A DNA stretch of 22,500 nucleotides from Chrysomallon squamiferum (GCA_012295275.1 CM022669.1:14002672-14025171); one strand, 5' to 3'. Shown: positions 11,080 through 21,325, numbered from the stretch's first letter. Numbers and translations: made by a program. The notes: generated from the letters alone by a model not told the origin.

Positions 11080-11300
11080 GTCTGACAGAATTAGGAAACT
11101 TATTCAGCGACAAACTCCATCGAGATTTGCAGCGGAAATAACGAGATCCCAACCGTCAACGATCCGTAACTAATCAGCGAACGCGGGCCGGCAATTTCCG
11201 CCAAATGACGGCGGGGTTCACGTGACCGCCGACGTAACCAATAGAATTCATTTATTATGATTAAGGTTAATTGTGATCCCGCGTAGCAAAAGCTATATTC
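11080..11300. promoter_or_regulatory. GC-richer intronic block with E-box, CCAAT and CCGCC/GGCGG palindrome
   Basis: Within AT-rich repeats this block holds a CACGTG E-box (11219-11224, context TTCACGTGACC), a CCAAT motif (11238-11242) and a CCGCC...GGCGG inverted repeat (11198-11214). These are promoter or enhancer-like motifs close together, so an intronic regulatory element is possible. The same could be an unrecognised transposon fragment. The 77-codon minus-strand open frame here has no family features that I can see. Confidence 0.3.
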
Positions 11301-11714
11301 TTCCGAGATCTGACATTTTGTTAATATTTTCACTGATTAAAAATGATGACTCCGAGAACTCAGTAAAGCGATTTAAATATCAATTTTCGTTTAGGTAATA
11401 CATCAATTATCCTCAGTCGAGAGACGGTTGTAAACTGAAAAATGGTCAGAAGAGGCGGATCTAGGACATCCTGAAGGGGTGGTGGGGAAAGGGGGGCACC
11501 GTTATTATGACGATTCGAAGTTTTAAATCGAAAATTAATGAATTTCGTAACAAAGAATGGCGGTGCGGGTCACGATCTGTGAAAATGAGTTGCAAAGTGG
11601 CGAAAATGCTGAGTTTGCACATTTGGTGTTATTCTTTGTTATTTGCAAAGATTGGTCGCGAGTTCCCCACTAGTGATTATTAAAATCCGTAATTTATGCT
11701 TGACTGTCTGTGGT

Positions 11715-11789
11715 AATAGTAACAGTACTGATTTTTAGCAGTAATAGTAGCTAATGGCGGTGACAGTAATAGTAATAGGAGTAGAAGTG

Positions 11790-11831
<42 letters not shown>

Positions 11832-11954
11832 ATAGTAGTAGTAGTAGTAGAAGAGGAGTAATAGTAGCAGTATTAGACGTTATAGCAGTAGTAGTAATAC
11901 TGGTTTTATCGTAGAAGAATTACTGGATTTATTGATGGTGGCAGTAGTAGTATC

Positions 11955-12010
<56 letters not shown>

Positions 12011-12030
12011 CAACAGCAGCAGCAGCAACA
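11715..12030. repeat. (AGT)n trinucleotide arrays
   Basis: Degenerate AGT/AGC units, including a clean run at about 11951-12009, then AGC/AAC variants. They end about 200 bp before exon 3. Confidence 0.92.
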
Positions 12031-12235
12031 GTCGAATACGGCAGCAGTTTTGTGATACTAATCTTAATACTGTCTACGGGAAGGCATGCATAAATAAATA
12101 ATTCCTTGCTAATAACATATGTGTTTGTTCTTCAGTCATTTATAAAATGTTTGTCTGACATTTACTAAGCATGTACCTATATTAAACCTCGTTGAGTCAG
12201 TATTTCGTGTTTCAGTCGGTCTTCTCCTTTTTCAG

Positions 12236-12370
12236 ATTTCTTGGGTGGAGCAACAGGTGGCGAGACCACGCCAGAAACGAGATTACATTATGGATGAACG
12301 TGCCGAGGAGTTCAAGGAGTACAAGGAGTTAAAACTGAATGACCCTATGTGGCCAAAACAGTGGTATCTG
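12236..12370 (+). CDS. PCSK1: Exon 3: prodomain end, primary RQKR cleavage site, start of mature enzyme
   Basis: Codons 91-135, phase 0 at both ends; acceptor TTTTTCAG|ATTTC, donor CTG|GTGAGT. ISWVEQQ matches the prodomain end of vertebrate PC1 (IWAEQQ). PRQKR at 101-105 gives a furin-type R-X-K-R site, so mature enzyme should start at Asp106. A short acidic/Lys-rich linker (about 106-123) precedes LNDPMWPKQWYL, the conserved N-terminal signature of the catalytic domain; NDPMW is the PC1 form. Confidence 0.94.
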
Positions 12371-12970
<600 letters not shown>

Positions 12971-13079
12971 TTTGACACCAGAGATGATCTAAGCATTCCT
13001 AAGAACGATCTACACGTCATTCCTGTCTGGAAACAGAAGTACACTGGCAAAGGAGTCGTTGTAACCATTTTAGATGACG
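12971..13079 (+). CDS. PCSK1: Exon 4: start of catalytic domain with catalytic Asp170
   Basis: Codons 136-171 plus one base; acceptor ATTACAG|TTTGA, donor GACG|GTATGA, phase 1. LDLHVIPVW-like text ([17 protein letters not shown]) and VVVTILDD are the hallmark first strand of PC catalytic domains. The first Asp of ILDDG (residue 170) is the catalytic aspartate, equivalent to furin Asp153. Confidence 0.95.
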
Positions 13080-13200
13080 GTATGACTGACTGATTTTTTT
13101 ATTTGTTTTATTAACCAAACACTATGAAAACAGCAACAGCAATAATAATAATAATAAATTAATAATAGCATGAAATAGTGGTTGTACTAGAGTTAATAAC

Positions 13201-13231
<31 letters not shown>

Positions 13232-13459
13232 GTAATAATAATAATGATAACAATAGAAGAAGTAGTAGTAGTAGTAATAGTATTAGTAGTAGTGTTAATA
13301 GTATTAGTAGTATTTATATTATTACTACTACTACTACTATTGTTATTATTATTATAGTATATATTTGTAGATGCACATGTTACTGTAAATTTGATAGCAG
13401 ATATAACAGTAGTAAGTAAAAGTAGAAGAAACTGATAATGGTAGTATTTTTGATAATGA

Positions 13460-13494
<35 letters not shown>

Positions 13495-13720
13495 TAAGTA
13501 GCAGCAGCAATTTATTGATATTAATAACAATAGTAATTGTTTCTTTTATGTCTAATCTGTCGTTAGTAATAGTAATAGTAGTGGTGCAGTAGTAGCAGTG
13601 GTAGTAACAATAGTACTATAGAAAAGGCAGTAGTCGACATGGGCAGTTGTGTATTGATATTGATAAGAACACTAACTGTTTCCTGTTTGATCTTTCTTTT
13701 CTTTTGCTTGCCGCTCGCAG
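13080..13720 (+). other. PCSK1: Intron 4 (641 bp)
   Basis: GTATGA...TCGCAG. About 13138-13620 is degenerate AAT, AGT and ACT trinucleotide repeats, including a clean AGT run at 13459-13493. The minus-strand open frame across it is Tyr/Thr/Ile repeat translation, not a gene. Confidence 0.9.
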
Positions 13721-13758
13721 GACTTGAATGGAACCACACCGACTTGTATAAAAACTAT
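13721..13758 (+). CDS. PCSK1: Exon 5: 38-bp micro-exon after the catalytic Asp
   Basis: It completes Gly172 and encodes LEWNHTDLYKNY (173-184). Acceptor CTCGCAG|GACTT, donor TAT|GTAAGT, phase 1 in and phase 0 out. EWNHTD is conserved in PC1. Asn176-His-Thr is an N-glycosylation sequon in the same place as in vertebrate PC1. Confidence 0.94.
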
Positions 13759-13886
13759 GTAAGTACACTGAACTGTTCTTTTGATGATGAGGCACAGGTT
13801 ACATATCAATAATATTCAATACTGCATTGTTACATGTACGACTCAACAAATATCAGTCTCGTAAAGATACATAAAGGTTAATAATA

Positions 13887-13950
13887 CAGACGACCCTTAT
13901 TTAACAGGGTGTCGTTTTGCGCGATGCTCGATTACCACTGTAATATTTAC
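13887..13950. mobile_element. Possible Tc1/pogo (Tigger-like) terminus remnant
   Basis: After a TA dinucleotide (13885-13886), CAGACGACCCTTATTTAAC followed by GTCGTTTTGCGCGATGCTCG resembles pogo/Tigger terminal repeats (CAG..ACCCTCG.TTTA..GCG). The first 30 bp can also pair locally (ACGACCCT with AGGG-GTCGT). No matching inverted right end was found nearby, so this would be a solitary decayed end. It is resemblance from memory only. Confidence 0.25.
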
Positions 13951-14483
13951 CGCAACCATACTTTGTTGTGCACGGTAAAATTTTCGACTGTTTTCTGGGT
14001 GTTACACTTGATATAATTAAAATATTTAAATGCGGCGAAATAAAGACTAACATGAACAGAGGAGAGCCTGGCTATATCCAATCAACCATGTGGACCATTT
14101 GATCAGAAAACTGACGAGAAATAAGAGCAAGGCATTTACGTCGTAATTTTGAGTCGCTTAAGCAGCAAATATTGGATACAGCGCGCTTCCGCAGAATTTA
14201 TGAAGAAAAAAAAAAAAGCTAAAACTCTTCAAACTACTTTTGATAAATGTTTTTAAGCACTTTTGAAACTGCTACTTTGTAAGTTAATAAACATTTAAGT
14301 ATTTTTATTTTATTTTATTTTATTTTCGACACAACAGATAAAAATTGTAGTCGCTGAGCGTGAATTGTTTGGAGTCAGCATTCGAAAGAGTATCAGTTAT
14401 AGCTTTAACTGTTAATTATTATAATTATTTGGCTTGTTCGATTAATCGCGTTAATCAAAGGATTCCTAAAATAAAACGTGTGT

Positions 14484-14522
<39 letters not shown>

Positions 14523-14617
14523 TTACTATTTGTTTATTAGTTTGTTTTGTTTTGTTTTGTTTTTCATTCCATTAACTGGTACATATAAATGAAAAGGAAT
14601 GCAAGTTACCCGACAGA

Positions 14618-14945
<328 letters not shown>

Positions 14946-15090
14946 TTTTATTATTATATTTTTTTCGGGGATTTATTTTTTTTTTAATTTTTTTTTTCGT
15001 AGGGACTTTGGAAATACACATAGACACAAAGTGGACTTAGTCAGTAAACACACGTGTTTCTTGTAAACTAACAGTTTGTTCACATTGCAG

Positions 15091-15167
15091 GATCGCCATG
15101 CCAGCTACGATTTTAACAATAAAGACCCGGACCCTTTTCCACGATATGACATTACTAACGAAAATAA
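15091..15167 (+). CDS. PCSK1: Exon 6: catalytic domain segment DPFPRYD
   Basis: Codons 185-209 plus two bases; acceptor ATTGCAG|GATCG, donor AATAA|GTAAGG, phase 2. It encodes [20 protein letters not shown] then ITNEN. ASYDFN..D.DPFPRYD..NEN is a PC1 signature and contributes a calcium-binding region in PC structures. Confidence 0.95.
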
Positions 15168-15366
15168 GTAAGGCTAGAATATGTTTTTGCTAATAATAAG
15201 TATATATATTACTGATAAAAATAAGTAAGAATATAACATTTACGGTAGTAATAAGTAAATTTATTCCTGAGAAATATAAGTAAAAATATTGCATTTACAT
15301 TAATAATAGTTAAATATATTACCAAGAATTTGTATCATAATGGTAGACCATGGCCGTTTACTATCG

Positions 15367-15417
<51 letters not shown>

Positions 15418-15852
15418 TAAGAAAAGAATTACATAAACTAATTTGGACACTAAGAAAGACGCAAGTTAGAATTTGATGTGATATGATCATAAAAACTTCT
15501 AATGTGAAATACAGCAGCAGTGATAATGGTTCTAGTAACGAGTGAAATGCGGTAGTAATAGTAAAAGTAATAGTTCTAGTAAAAGTTGTTATAGTGTCAG
15601 GTGTCATGTAGTAAAAGTAACAACAGTACTAACAGTAGTAATAACAGTAGTATAGTACCAGTAGTAGTAGTAGTGTTAGTTGTTATTGCTGCAATAGTAG
15701 CAGTGGAGTGATGTATGTATGTTTGTATGTGTATTTTTACGTGCATATACACACACACACAGTGACCTACGTAAGCCTGTAAAGATGTATCTACGTGTGT
15801 ATTTACGCGTACGTTTGTATGCGTTTGACGATTTTCAAAATTTTTCTTGCAG
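15168..15852 (+). other. PCSK1: Intron 6 (685 bp)
   Basis: GTAAGG...TTGCAG. It contains (ATA)n at 15368-15416 and degenerate AGT/AAC units about 15480-15710. 15712-15760 is GTATG/CACA-rich. No exon is supported. Confidence 0.9.
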
Positions 15853-15941
15853 ACACGGAACTCGTTGCGCCGGTGAAGTGTCCATGATAGCAAACAACAA
15901 AATATGCGGGGTAGGAGTGGCCCCTGACTCAAAGATTGGAG
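15853..15941 (+). CDS. PCSK1: Exon 7: catalytic His211
   Basis: It completes Lys210 and encodes [15 protein letters not shown], then [14 protein letters not shown] (to 239) plus one base. His211 in HGTRCAGE is the catalytic histidine, equivalent to furin His194. Cys215 and Cys228 are conserved. Acceptor TTGCAG|ACACG, donor GGAG|GTAAGA. The open frame continues into the intron, but the match resumes only at exon 8. Confidence 0.95.
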
Positions 15942-16522
15942 GTAAGAATGAACTGAACGTAAACTTTTCGTATTACGGCTGCCTGTGGATTTTTGAGTAT
16001 TGGCGATATGAATTAGAAAACTCTGTAGTATTTTGCATAATGACAATCTTTTATAAATCTGAGAGACGGAGACGGAAATAACAAGATCTACCATGGTTCT
16101 GTGTAAAGGTTTAAAAATACATTTTAAATAGCTTTTATTTAAAACACATTATTTTATCTATCTATCTATCCGTTTGCTAGTGACTCTGTCTTTCTCTCTT
16201 TCCTTATATACTTGTTTGTTTGTATGTCTGAATGAGCCTCTATCTCTCTCTCTCTTGTTCTTTATCTATCTGTCTGTCTGTCTATGTCTCCATATATATC
16301 TCTCCTTCATTATGTCTGTCTCTCTGTCTATAAATTTAATTTGAACTTATTGATCTCAACATTTAATTAACCTGTTCATCTTTCTTCCAACCCTGTTTCC
16401 TCTTCTTTTGTCTTATTCATTTTCTTCTTCTTCTTCTTCTTCTTCTTCGTCTTCTTCTTCTTCTTCTTTTTCTTCGTCGTCGTTCCAGTTTTCTTATTTT
16501 TCTCACGTTTTCTGTGACACAG
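15942..16522 (+). other. PCSK1: Intron 7 (581 bp)
   Basis: GTAAGA...GACACAG. Pyrimidine-rich TCTA/TCTG units (about 16150-16330) and a TTC-rich tract (16420-16490) make a long polypyrimidine region before the acceptor. Confidence 0.9.
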
Positions 16523-16695
16523 GAATTCGAATGTTGGATGGAAAAGTTACCGACTCTTTGGAGGCTTCAGCAATCGGCCACAACTGCACCTACATTGACA
16601 TCTACAGCGCAAGCTGGGGACCCAACGACGACGGCCTAACTGTAGAAGGTCCGGGTCACCTGACTCGGAAGGCGTTTGAAAGATGCATTAAAGAG
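16523..16695 (+). CDS. PCSK1: Exon 8: substrate-pocket region; ends in a non-canonical GC donor
   Basis: Codons 240-297. [11 protein letters not shown] and [11 protein letters not shown] (around 267-277) are core PC motifs lining the acidic specificity pocket. The exon starts after GACACAG and must end AAAGAG|GCAAGT, because the next conserved residues (GRGGKG) start exon 9 in phase 0; no GT donor keeps the frame. Cys261 and Cys294 have no counterpart in vertebrate PC1 at these positions (Pro and Gly there). Asn260-Cys-Thr is an additional N-glycosylation sequon. Confidence 0.94.
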
Positions 16696-17067
16696 GCAAG
16701 TCATTTATTTATCTTATTTTATTTTATTTTTATTTTTATTTTTATTTTATTTTTTATTTATTTATTTTATTTTATTTTATTTTATTTTATTTTTATTTTA
16801 TTTTTATTTTTTTTTTTTTTTTATATATTTATTTTTTATTTTATAATTTATTATTTATTTATTTTATTTTATTTTATTTTATTTTATTTTATTTTATTTT
16901 ATTTTTTTTTTTATTTTATTTTTATATTATTTTATTTTATTTTTATTTATTTTACTTATCTATTTTATTTTATTTTATTTATTTATATAATTTAATTTAA
17001 TTCAATTATTACTGTTATTTTACTCATCATCATCATCATCATCATCAACATTTGTTATTACTTACAG
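16696..17067 (+). other. PCSK1: Intron 8 (372 bp), GC-AG, (TTTTA)n-rich
   Basis: GCAAGT...TTACAG. From 16701 to about 17010 it is almost entirely TTTTA/TTTA/poly(T) units, followed by a (CAT)n run (17020-17046) and the acceptor. Confidence 0.9.
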
Positions 17068-17280
17068 GGTAGAGGTGGCAAGGGAGTTCTGTATGTGTGG
17101 GCTTCTGGAAATGGCGGCCGACTCCACGACAACTGTGACTGTGACGGCTACACCGGCAGCATATACACACTGTCCATTAGCAGTTCCTCGAAATCGTTCA
17201 ACGTGCCGTGGTACGCAGAAAGATGCGCATCCACGATGGCAACAACGTTTTCCAGTGGTGCATACTATGAATCAAAAATT
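17068..17280 (+). CDS. PCSK1: Exon 9: oxyanion-hole Asn312
   Basis: Codons 298-368, phase 0. [18 protein letters not shown] carries Asn312, the oxyanion-hole residue that is Asp in PC2. [25 protein letters not shown] and SSGAYYES follow, matching PC1 closely. Acceptor TTACAG|GGTAG, donor ATT|GTAAGT. Confidence 0.95.
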
Positions 17281-17623
17281 GTAAGTCAACTGTAAATAAT
17301 AATAATAATAATAATAATAATAATTAAAAAAATAAAAATAATAAAAATGATTAAAATAATCAAAATAATTAAAATAACTGAACTAACTAACTAACTAACT
17401 AAATAAATAAATAAATAATATTACTTAACATAAAAAAATAAATAATAAAAAAAAAAAAAATAAAATAAACAAAACAACGCAACAAATAAATAAATAAATT
17501 ACATAAAATTAAAATAAGCAAAACACCTACGACAGTATTTTTTTTGCTTGTTTTCACCTTGTTTCGTTGTTATAATTTATTCAGCAGAATTCCAGTTCAA
17601 TAAATACGTGTTTTTTTTTAAAG
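17281..17623 (+). other. PCSK1: Intron 9 (343 bp)
   Basis: GTAAGT...TTTAAAG. It holds (AAT)n, AAAAT, (CTAA)n and (AAAT)n stretches, strongly A-rich on the + strand, then a T run directly before the acceptor. Confidence 0.9.
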
Positions 17624-17724
17624 GTGAGCACAGATTTACATAATAAATGTACGGACCAACACAGCGGAACATCAGCTTCAGCGCCCCTAGCGGCAGGAAT
17701 ATTTGCACTAGTTCTCGAAGCAAA
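17624..17724 (+). CDS. PCSK1: Exon 10: catalytic Ser385
   Basis: Codons 369-401 plus two bases. [21 protein letters not shown] leads to [12 protein letters not shown]. Ser385 in GTSASAP is the nucleophile, equivalent to furin Ser368. Acceptor TTTAAAG|GTGAG, donor CAAA|GTAAGA, phase 2. A GTGAG at the exon's 5' edge looks like a donor but is coding here. Confidence 0.95.
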
Positions 17725-18177
<453 letters not shown>

Positions 18178-18411
18178 TCCTTCCTTGACATGGCGTGATG
18201 TGCAGCATCTTGTTGCTTGGACTTCTCAAGTGGATCCTATTTCTAAGAACTCTGGCTGGAGTAAAAACGACGCCGGCTTCTACGTGAACACGGCGTTCGG
18301 ATTCGGCGTCCTCGACGGAACTGGCTTAGTGAGCATGGCGAAACAGTGGACGCAAGTTCCAGAGAAAACCATTTGCGAAGTAATACCCCAAAACCGCGTG
18401 AATTTACCAGC
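18178..18411 (+). CDS. PCSK1: Exon 11: end of catalytic domain and start of P domain
   Basis: It completes Asn402 and encodes PSLTWRDVQHLVAWTSQVDP, the SGWSKNDAGFYVN region, FGFGVLDG and KQWTQVPEKTICEVIP, to Pro479, plus two bases. LTWRD.QHLV.WTS and FGFG.L are invariant PC elements. Acceptor TTCCCAG|TCCTT, donor CAGC|GTAAGC. An earlier possible donor (GAA|GTAATA near 18379) would pair in frame with an acceptor at 19402; it is the weaker option. Confidence 0.92.
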
Positions 18412-18530
18412 GTAAGCTGTTTTTTATTAACATGTTTTGGGTTATTTGCCATAATTATTATTATTTTTTTTTTATGATTTCATTTATTTTAATTTAAAAA
18501 AAAAATAATAATAAAAAATTAAATCTTTTA

Positions 18531-18531
18531 A

Positions 18532-18605
<74 letters not shown>

Positions 18606-18614
18606 TAATAATAA

Positions 18615-18665
<51 letters not shown>

Positions 18666-18690
18666 ATCAAATCAAATCAAATCAAATCAA
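18531..18690. repeat. (AAT)n-(AAAT)n-(AAATC)n expansion series
   Basis: Tri-, tetra- and pentanucleotide arrays follow one another, each motif one base longer than the last. Confidence 0.93.
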
Positions 18691-18822
18691 AAAGAATAAT
18701 AATAAAAAAAAAACCAGAAAAAGAATTGTTTTTAAAAAATCAATGAAAGAAAGATAAAATAACAATAAAATAAAATTTAAGTGCTTCGAACTGCAATTAA
18801 AACACACACAGACACACAGACA

Positions 18823-18982
<160 letters not shown>

Positions 18983-19169
18983 AGAGTATACTAATTTAAA
19001 ACAACATGATTTGTCGGGATTGTATAATAAAATGGATAACTAGAAAATTTTAAAGGGGCGTAATTTATGAGAAAGTATATTTCTATCAGTTAGTAAGAGT
19101 TATCGCACTTCCATAAGAAGGAAGAAGAAGGAACTATTTCTAAATGCGATATCTATCTATCCATCTATC

Positions 19170-19200
<31 letters not shown>

Positions 19201-19274
19201 GCACACAAATTGATATTACAAATTTGTTTTGAATAAATGTTAAATAAATGTGGTCAGAATCAGATAATGATCTG

Positions 19275-19311
<37 letters not shown>

Positions 19312-19428
19312 AGTATACACAGTTGTTTATGAAACGTATACATATACGCTCACACGCACACAAACACGTACATACATACTATATATATATATATATATAC
19401 AGCTGTTGTTGTTTAATGAAACGTGTAG

Positions 19429-19595
19429 AAAGCTCCACAGCAAGAACGGAGTGAAAACTTTAGAAGTGGAAATCGAAACATCCGGGTGTGAAGGTCAGGA
19501 AAACGAGATTAACGTCCTGGAGCACGTCGTTCTGGAGTTGACGATGAGTTACACAAAACGCGGCGACTTGGACGTCTTCATGGTGTCGCCTAAAG
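19429..19595 (+). CDS. PCSK1: Exon 12: P domain with KRGDL
   Basis: It completes Ala480 and encodes KLHSKNGVKTLEVEIETSG, CEGQENEINVLEHV, then the LTMSYTKRGDLDVF region to Lys535, plus one base. CEGQEN...LEHV and (R/K)RGDL mark the P domain, which stabilises the catalytic domain and sets its pH and calcium dependence. The vertebrate RRGDL motif reads KRGDL (523-527). The acceptor GTGTAG|AAAG keeps phase 2; CCACAG|CAAG at 19440 is also in phase and would remove four residues. Donor AAAG|GTTTGT. Confidence 0.88.
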
Positions 19596-19767
19596 GTTTG
19601 TCAACAGCGCTGTTGTACGTCCTTTTTATAATCAGAACAAATACGTCACCCATCTCACAAACACATTACTGACATTGTAGAATGATAATAATGTCCACAC
19701 CACAAACGTCATATAACGTAACTGGTTTTCTAACGACCATGAAATGAATGTTACTAAAGAAAAGAAA

Positions 19768-19829
<62 letters not shown>

Positions 19830-19850
19830 CATCATCATCATATTATTATT

Positions 19851-19882
<32 letters not shown>

Positions 19883-20092
19883 TTTTAATTTATTTTATTT
19901 TATTTTATATTTTATTTTATTTGCTTACTTATTTACTTACTTACTTTATTTTATTTATTAATATATTTATTATCTTCCAAACTAATTCTAAAGATAAAAT
20001 TAAACCTAGAAAGGAATGGAATTAAACAAATGTTTTTTTAAGAAAGCACCACCCCCATATAATGCCCTGTCCTTTACATTTCCCTACTGCAG
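19596..20092 (+). other. PCSK1: Intron 12 (497 bp)
   Basis: GTTTGT...CTGCAG. (ATT)n at 19768-19829, TCA units, then (TTTA)n and TTTTA-type units to about 19970. No exon is supported. Confidence 0.9.
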
Positions 20093-20226
20093 GTACTAAA
20101 GTGATGTTGTTGTCCAAGAGAGAAAGAGACAAGTCCACAGACGGATACAGTCACTGGCCACTCATGTCCGTGCATACATGGGGCGAACACCCAAAAGGAA
20201 AGTGGCGCATAATGTTTGTTGATGAT
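20093..20226 (+). CDS. PCSK1: Exon 13: P domain with MSVHTWGE
   Basis: It completes Gly536 and encodes TKVMLLSKRERDKSTDGYSH, WPLMSVHTWGEHPKGKW, then RIMFVDD (580). LL..RERD.S..G...W.FMSVHTWGE.P.G.W is the strongest PC1-specific match in the window; other PCs have TTH or similar at MSVH. Acceptor CTGCAG|GTACT, donor GAT|GTGAGT, phase 0. Confidence 0.95.
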
Positions 20227-20239
20227 GTGAGTTATTAAC

Positions 20240-20700
20240 TGTTACTGACTACTAACGTATACATTGATTGCTTCATTGATATCTACTGATTCGTACCATG
20301 ATATCTCTTTACTGCTACTACGGTATCTACTGACTACTAATATATTGACTGCTGCATTGATATCTGTTGATTGGTACCATCATATCTCTTTACTGCTACT
20401 ATGCATCTACTGACTACTGACATATACACTGATTGTTACATTGATATCTGTTGACTGGTGCCATGATATCTCTTTACTGCTACTACGGTATCTACTGACT
20501 ACTAATATATTGACTGCTACATTGATATCTGTTGACTGGTACCATCATATATCTTCACTTCTACTACATATCTACTGAATATTAATATATCTATTGACTT
20601 GTACTACATTTCGAGTGACTATTATACCTATTGAATGGTACCATCATATCTACTGATTGCTACCGTGTTATGACTGCTACTACAATATATATTACTACTC
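20240..20700. repeat. Higher-order minisatellite, about 82-bp monomer and 165-bp dimer
   Basis: Landmark ATATCTCTTTACTGC-like words recur at 20301, 20382, 20466 and about 20547, spacing 81, 84 and 81 bp. Alternating copies are most alike: 20296-20385 and 20461-20550 differ at only two positions I could find, at an offset of 165 bp. This implies a dimer duplicated after the monomer diverged. Confidence 0.85.
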
Positions 20701-20851
20701 ATATATCGATTGACCATTATCATGAAATTTACTGACTGATACTATGATATCTGTTGATCGACACTATATCTATTGATTGCTACCGTGTTGTCTATTGTCT
20801 AATACTGTAGCTATTGACTGACACTATATCTAATGACTGTTACCATGATAT

Positions 20852-20984
20852 CTATTGACTGACACTATATCTATTGACTGACACTATATCTATTGACTGA
20901 CACTATATCTATTGACTGACACTATATCTATTGACTGACACTATATCTATTGACTGACACTATATCTACTGACTGACACCATAT
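20852..20984. repeat. 19-bp tandem array, seven copies
   Basis: CTATTGACTGACACTATAT repeats head to tail; six copies are identical and the seventh (20966-20984) has two changes. Its words are the same as those in the 82-bp monomers upstream, so it probably arose by recent local expansion. Confidence 0.95.
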
Positions 20985-21193
20985 CCATTGACTAATATCT
21001 ATTGCGTAAAACTACATCTGTTAGCTATTATCGTAATAAATATTTACTGCTATCGCGATATTTCTGCTATTATATCTACCATGACATATACTGACTATGC
21101 CTTGGACTCTACTATGATATTTAAAGACTTTTTCTGTGGCCTATACTGACTTTTACCATGATGACGTTTTTTTTTTTGTTTTGTTTTTTAAAG

Positions 21194-21325
21194 ACTGGTC
21201 ACCATAACAAAGGCGAGGTTACGGATTTGAAGCTGACGTTGCATGGAACTAAGGAAAAGCCGAAACACATGCAGAACGGTCCAAGAACGTATATGAAGTA
21301 TAACCTAGTAAAGAATGAGAAAAAG
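21194..21325 (+). CDS. PCSK1: Exon 14: end of P domain
   Basis: Codons 581-624. TGHHNKGEVTDLKLTLHGT ends the P domain, and KEKPKHMQNGPRTYMKYNLV, then KNEKK, parallels the PC1 exit (QPEHM..PRVYTSYN.V.NDRR). Acceptor TTTAAAG|ACTGG, donor AAG|GTATGA. If the intron is retained, translation stops after one more residue (GTA TGA at 21326-21331), giving 625 residues. Confidence 0.93.

Larger units (their letters stand above)
10177..12235 (+). other. PCSK1: Intron 2 (2.06 kb)
   Basis: It contains TTTG/TTTA/TTA arrays (10275-10590), poly(T) (10595-10626), (TTA)n-(TCA)n (10860-10917), a second poly(T) (about 11024-11045) and (AGT)n arrays (11715-12030). Between them, 11047-11700 is complex sequence with no gene I recognise; within it 11080-11300 is GC-richer (see regulatory candidate). 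No alternative exon is supported. Confidence 0.85.
20227..21193 (+). other. PCSK1: Intron 13 (967 bp), minisatellite
   Basis: GTGAGT...TTTAAAG. Almost all of it (about 20240-21150) is built from variants of CTATTGACTG and ACTATATCT words; see the repeat entries. A T-rich tract (21167-21188) precedes the acceptor. Confidence 0.9.

Noticed and set aside
11100-11333. 77-codon minus-strand open frame in intron 2
   Set aside because: Not low complexity, but there is no recognisable domain, no partner exons and no good start context. Kept only as part of the regulatory candidate block.
15597-16094. 165-codon minus-strand open frame
   Set aside because: It overlaps exon 7 in antisense and ends in AGT-repeat translation (poly-Leu/Thr). 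The + strand has a clear conserved exon, so this is a shadow.
16701-16702. GT at AGGCAA|GTCATT as the exon 8 donor
   Set aside because: It would put exon 9 out of frame with an immediate TAG and insert an unconserved residue; the GC donor six bases upstream restores the conserved protein.
20852-20984. Seven identical 19-bp repeats as a CRISPR-like array
   Set aside because: There are no spacers between units and the locus is an intron of an animal gene; it is a minisatellite.
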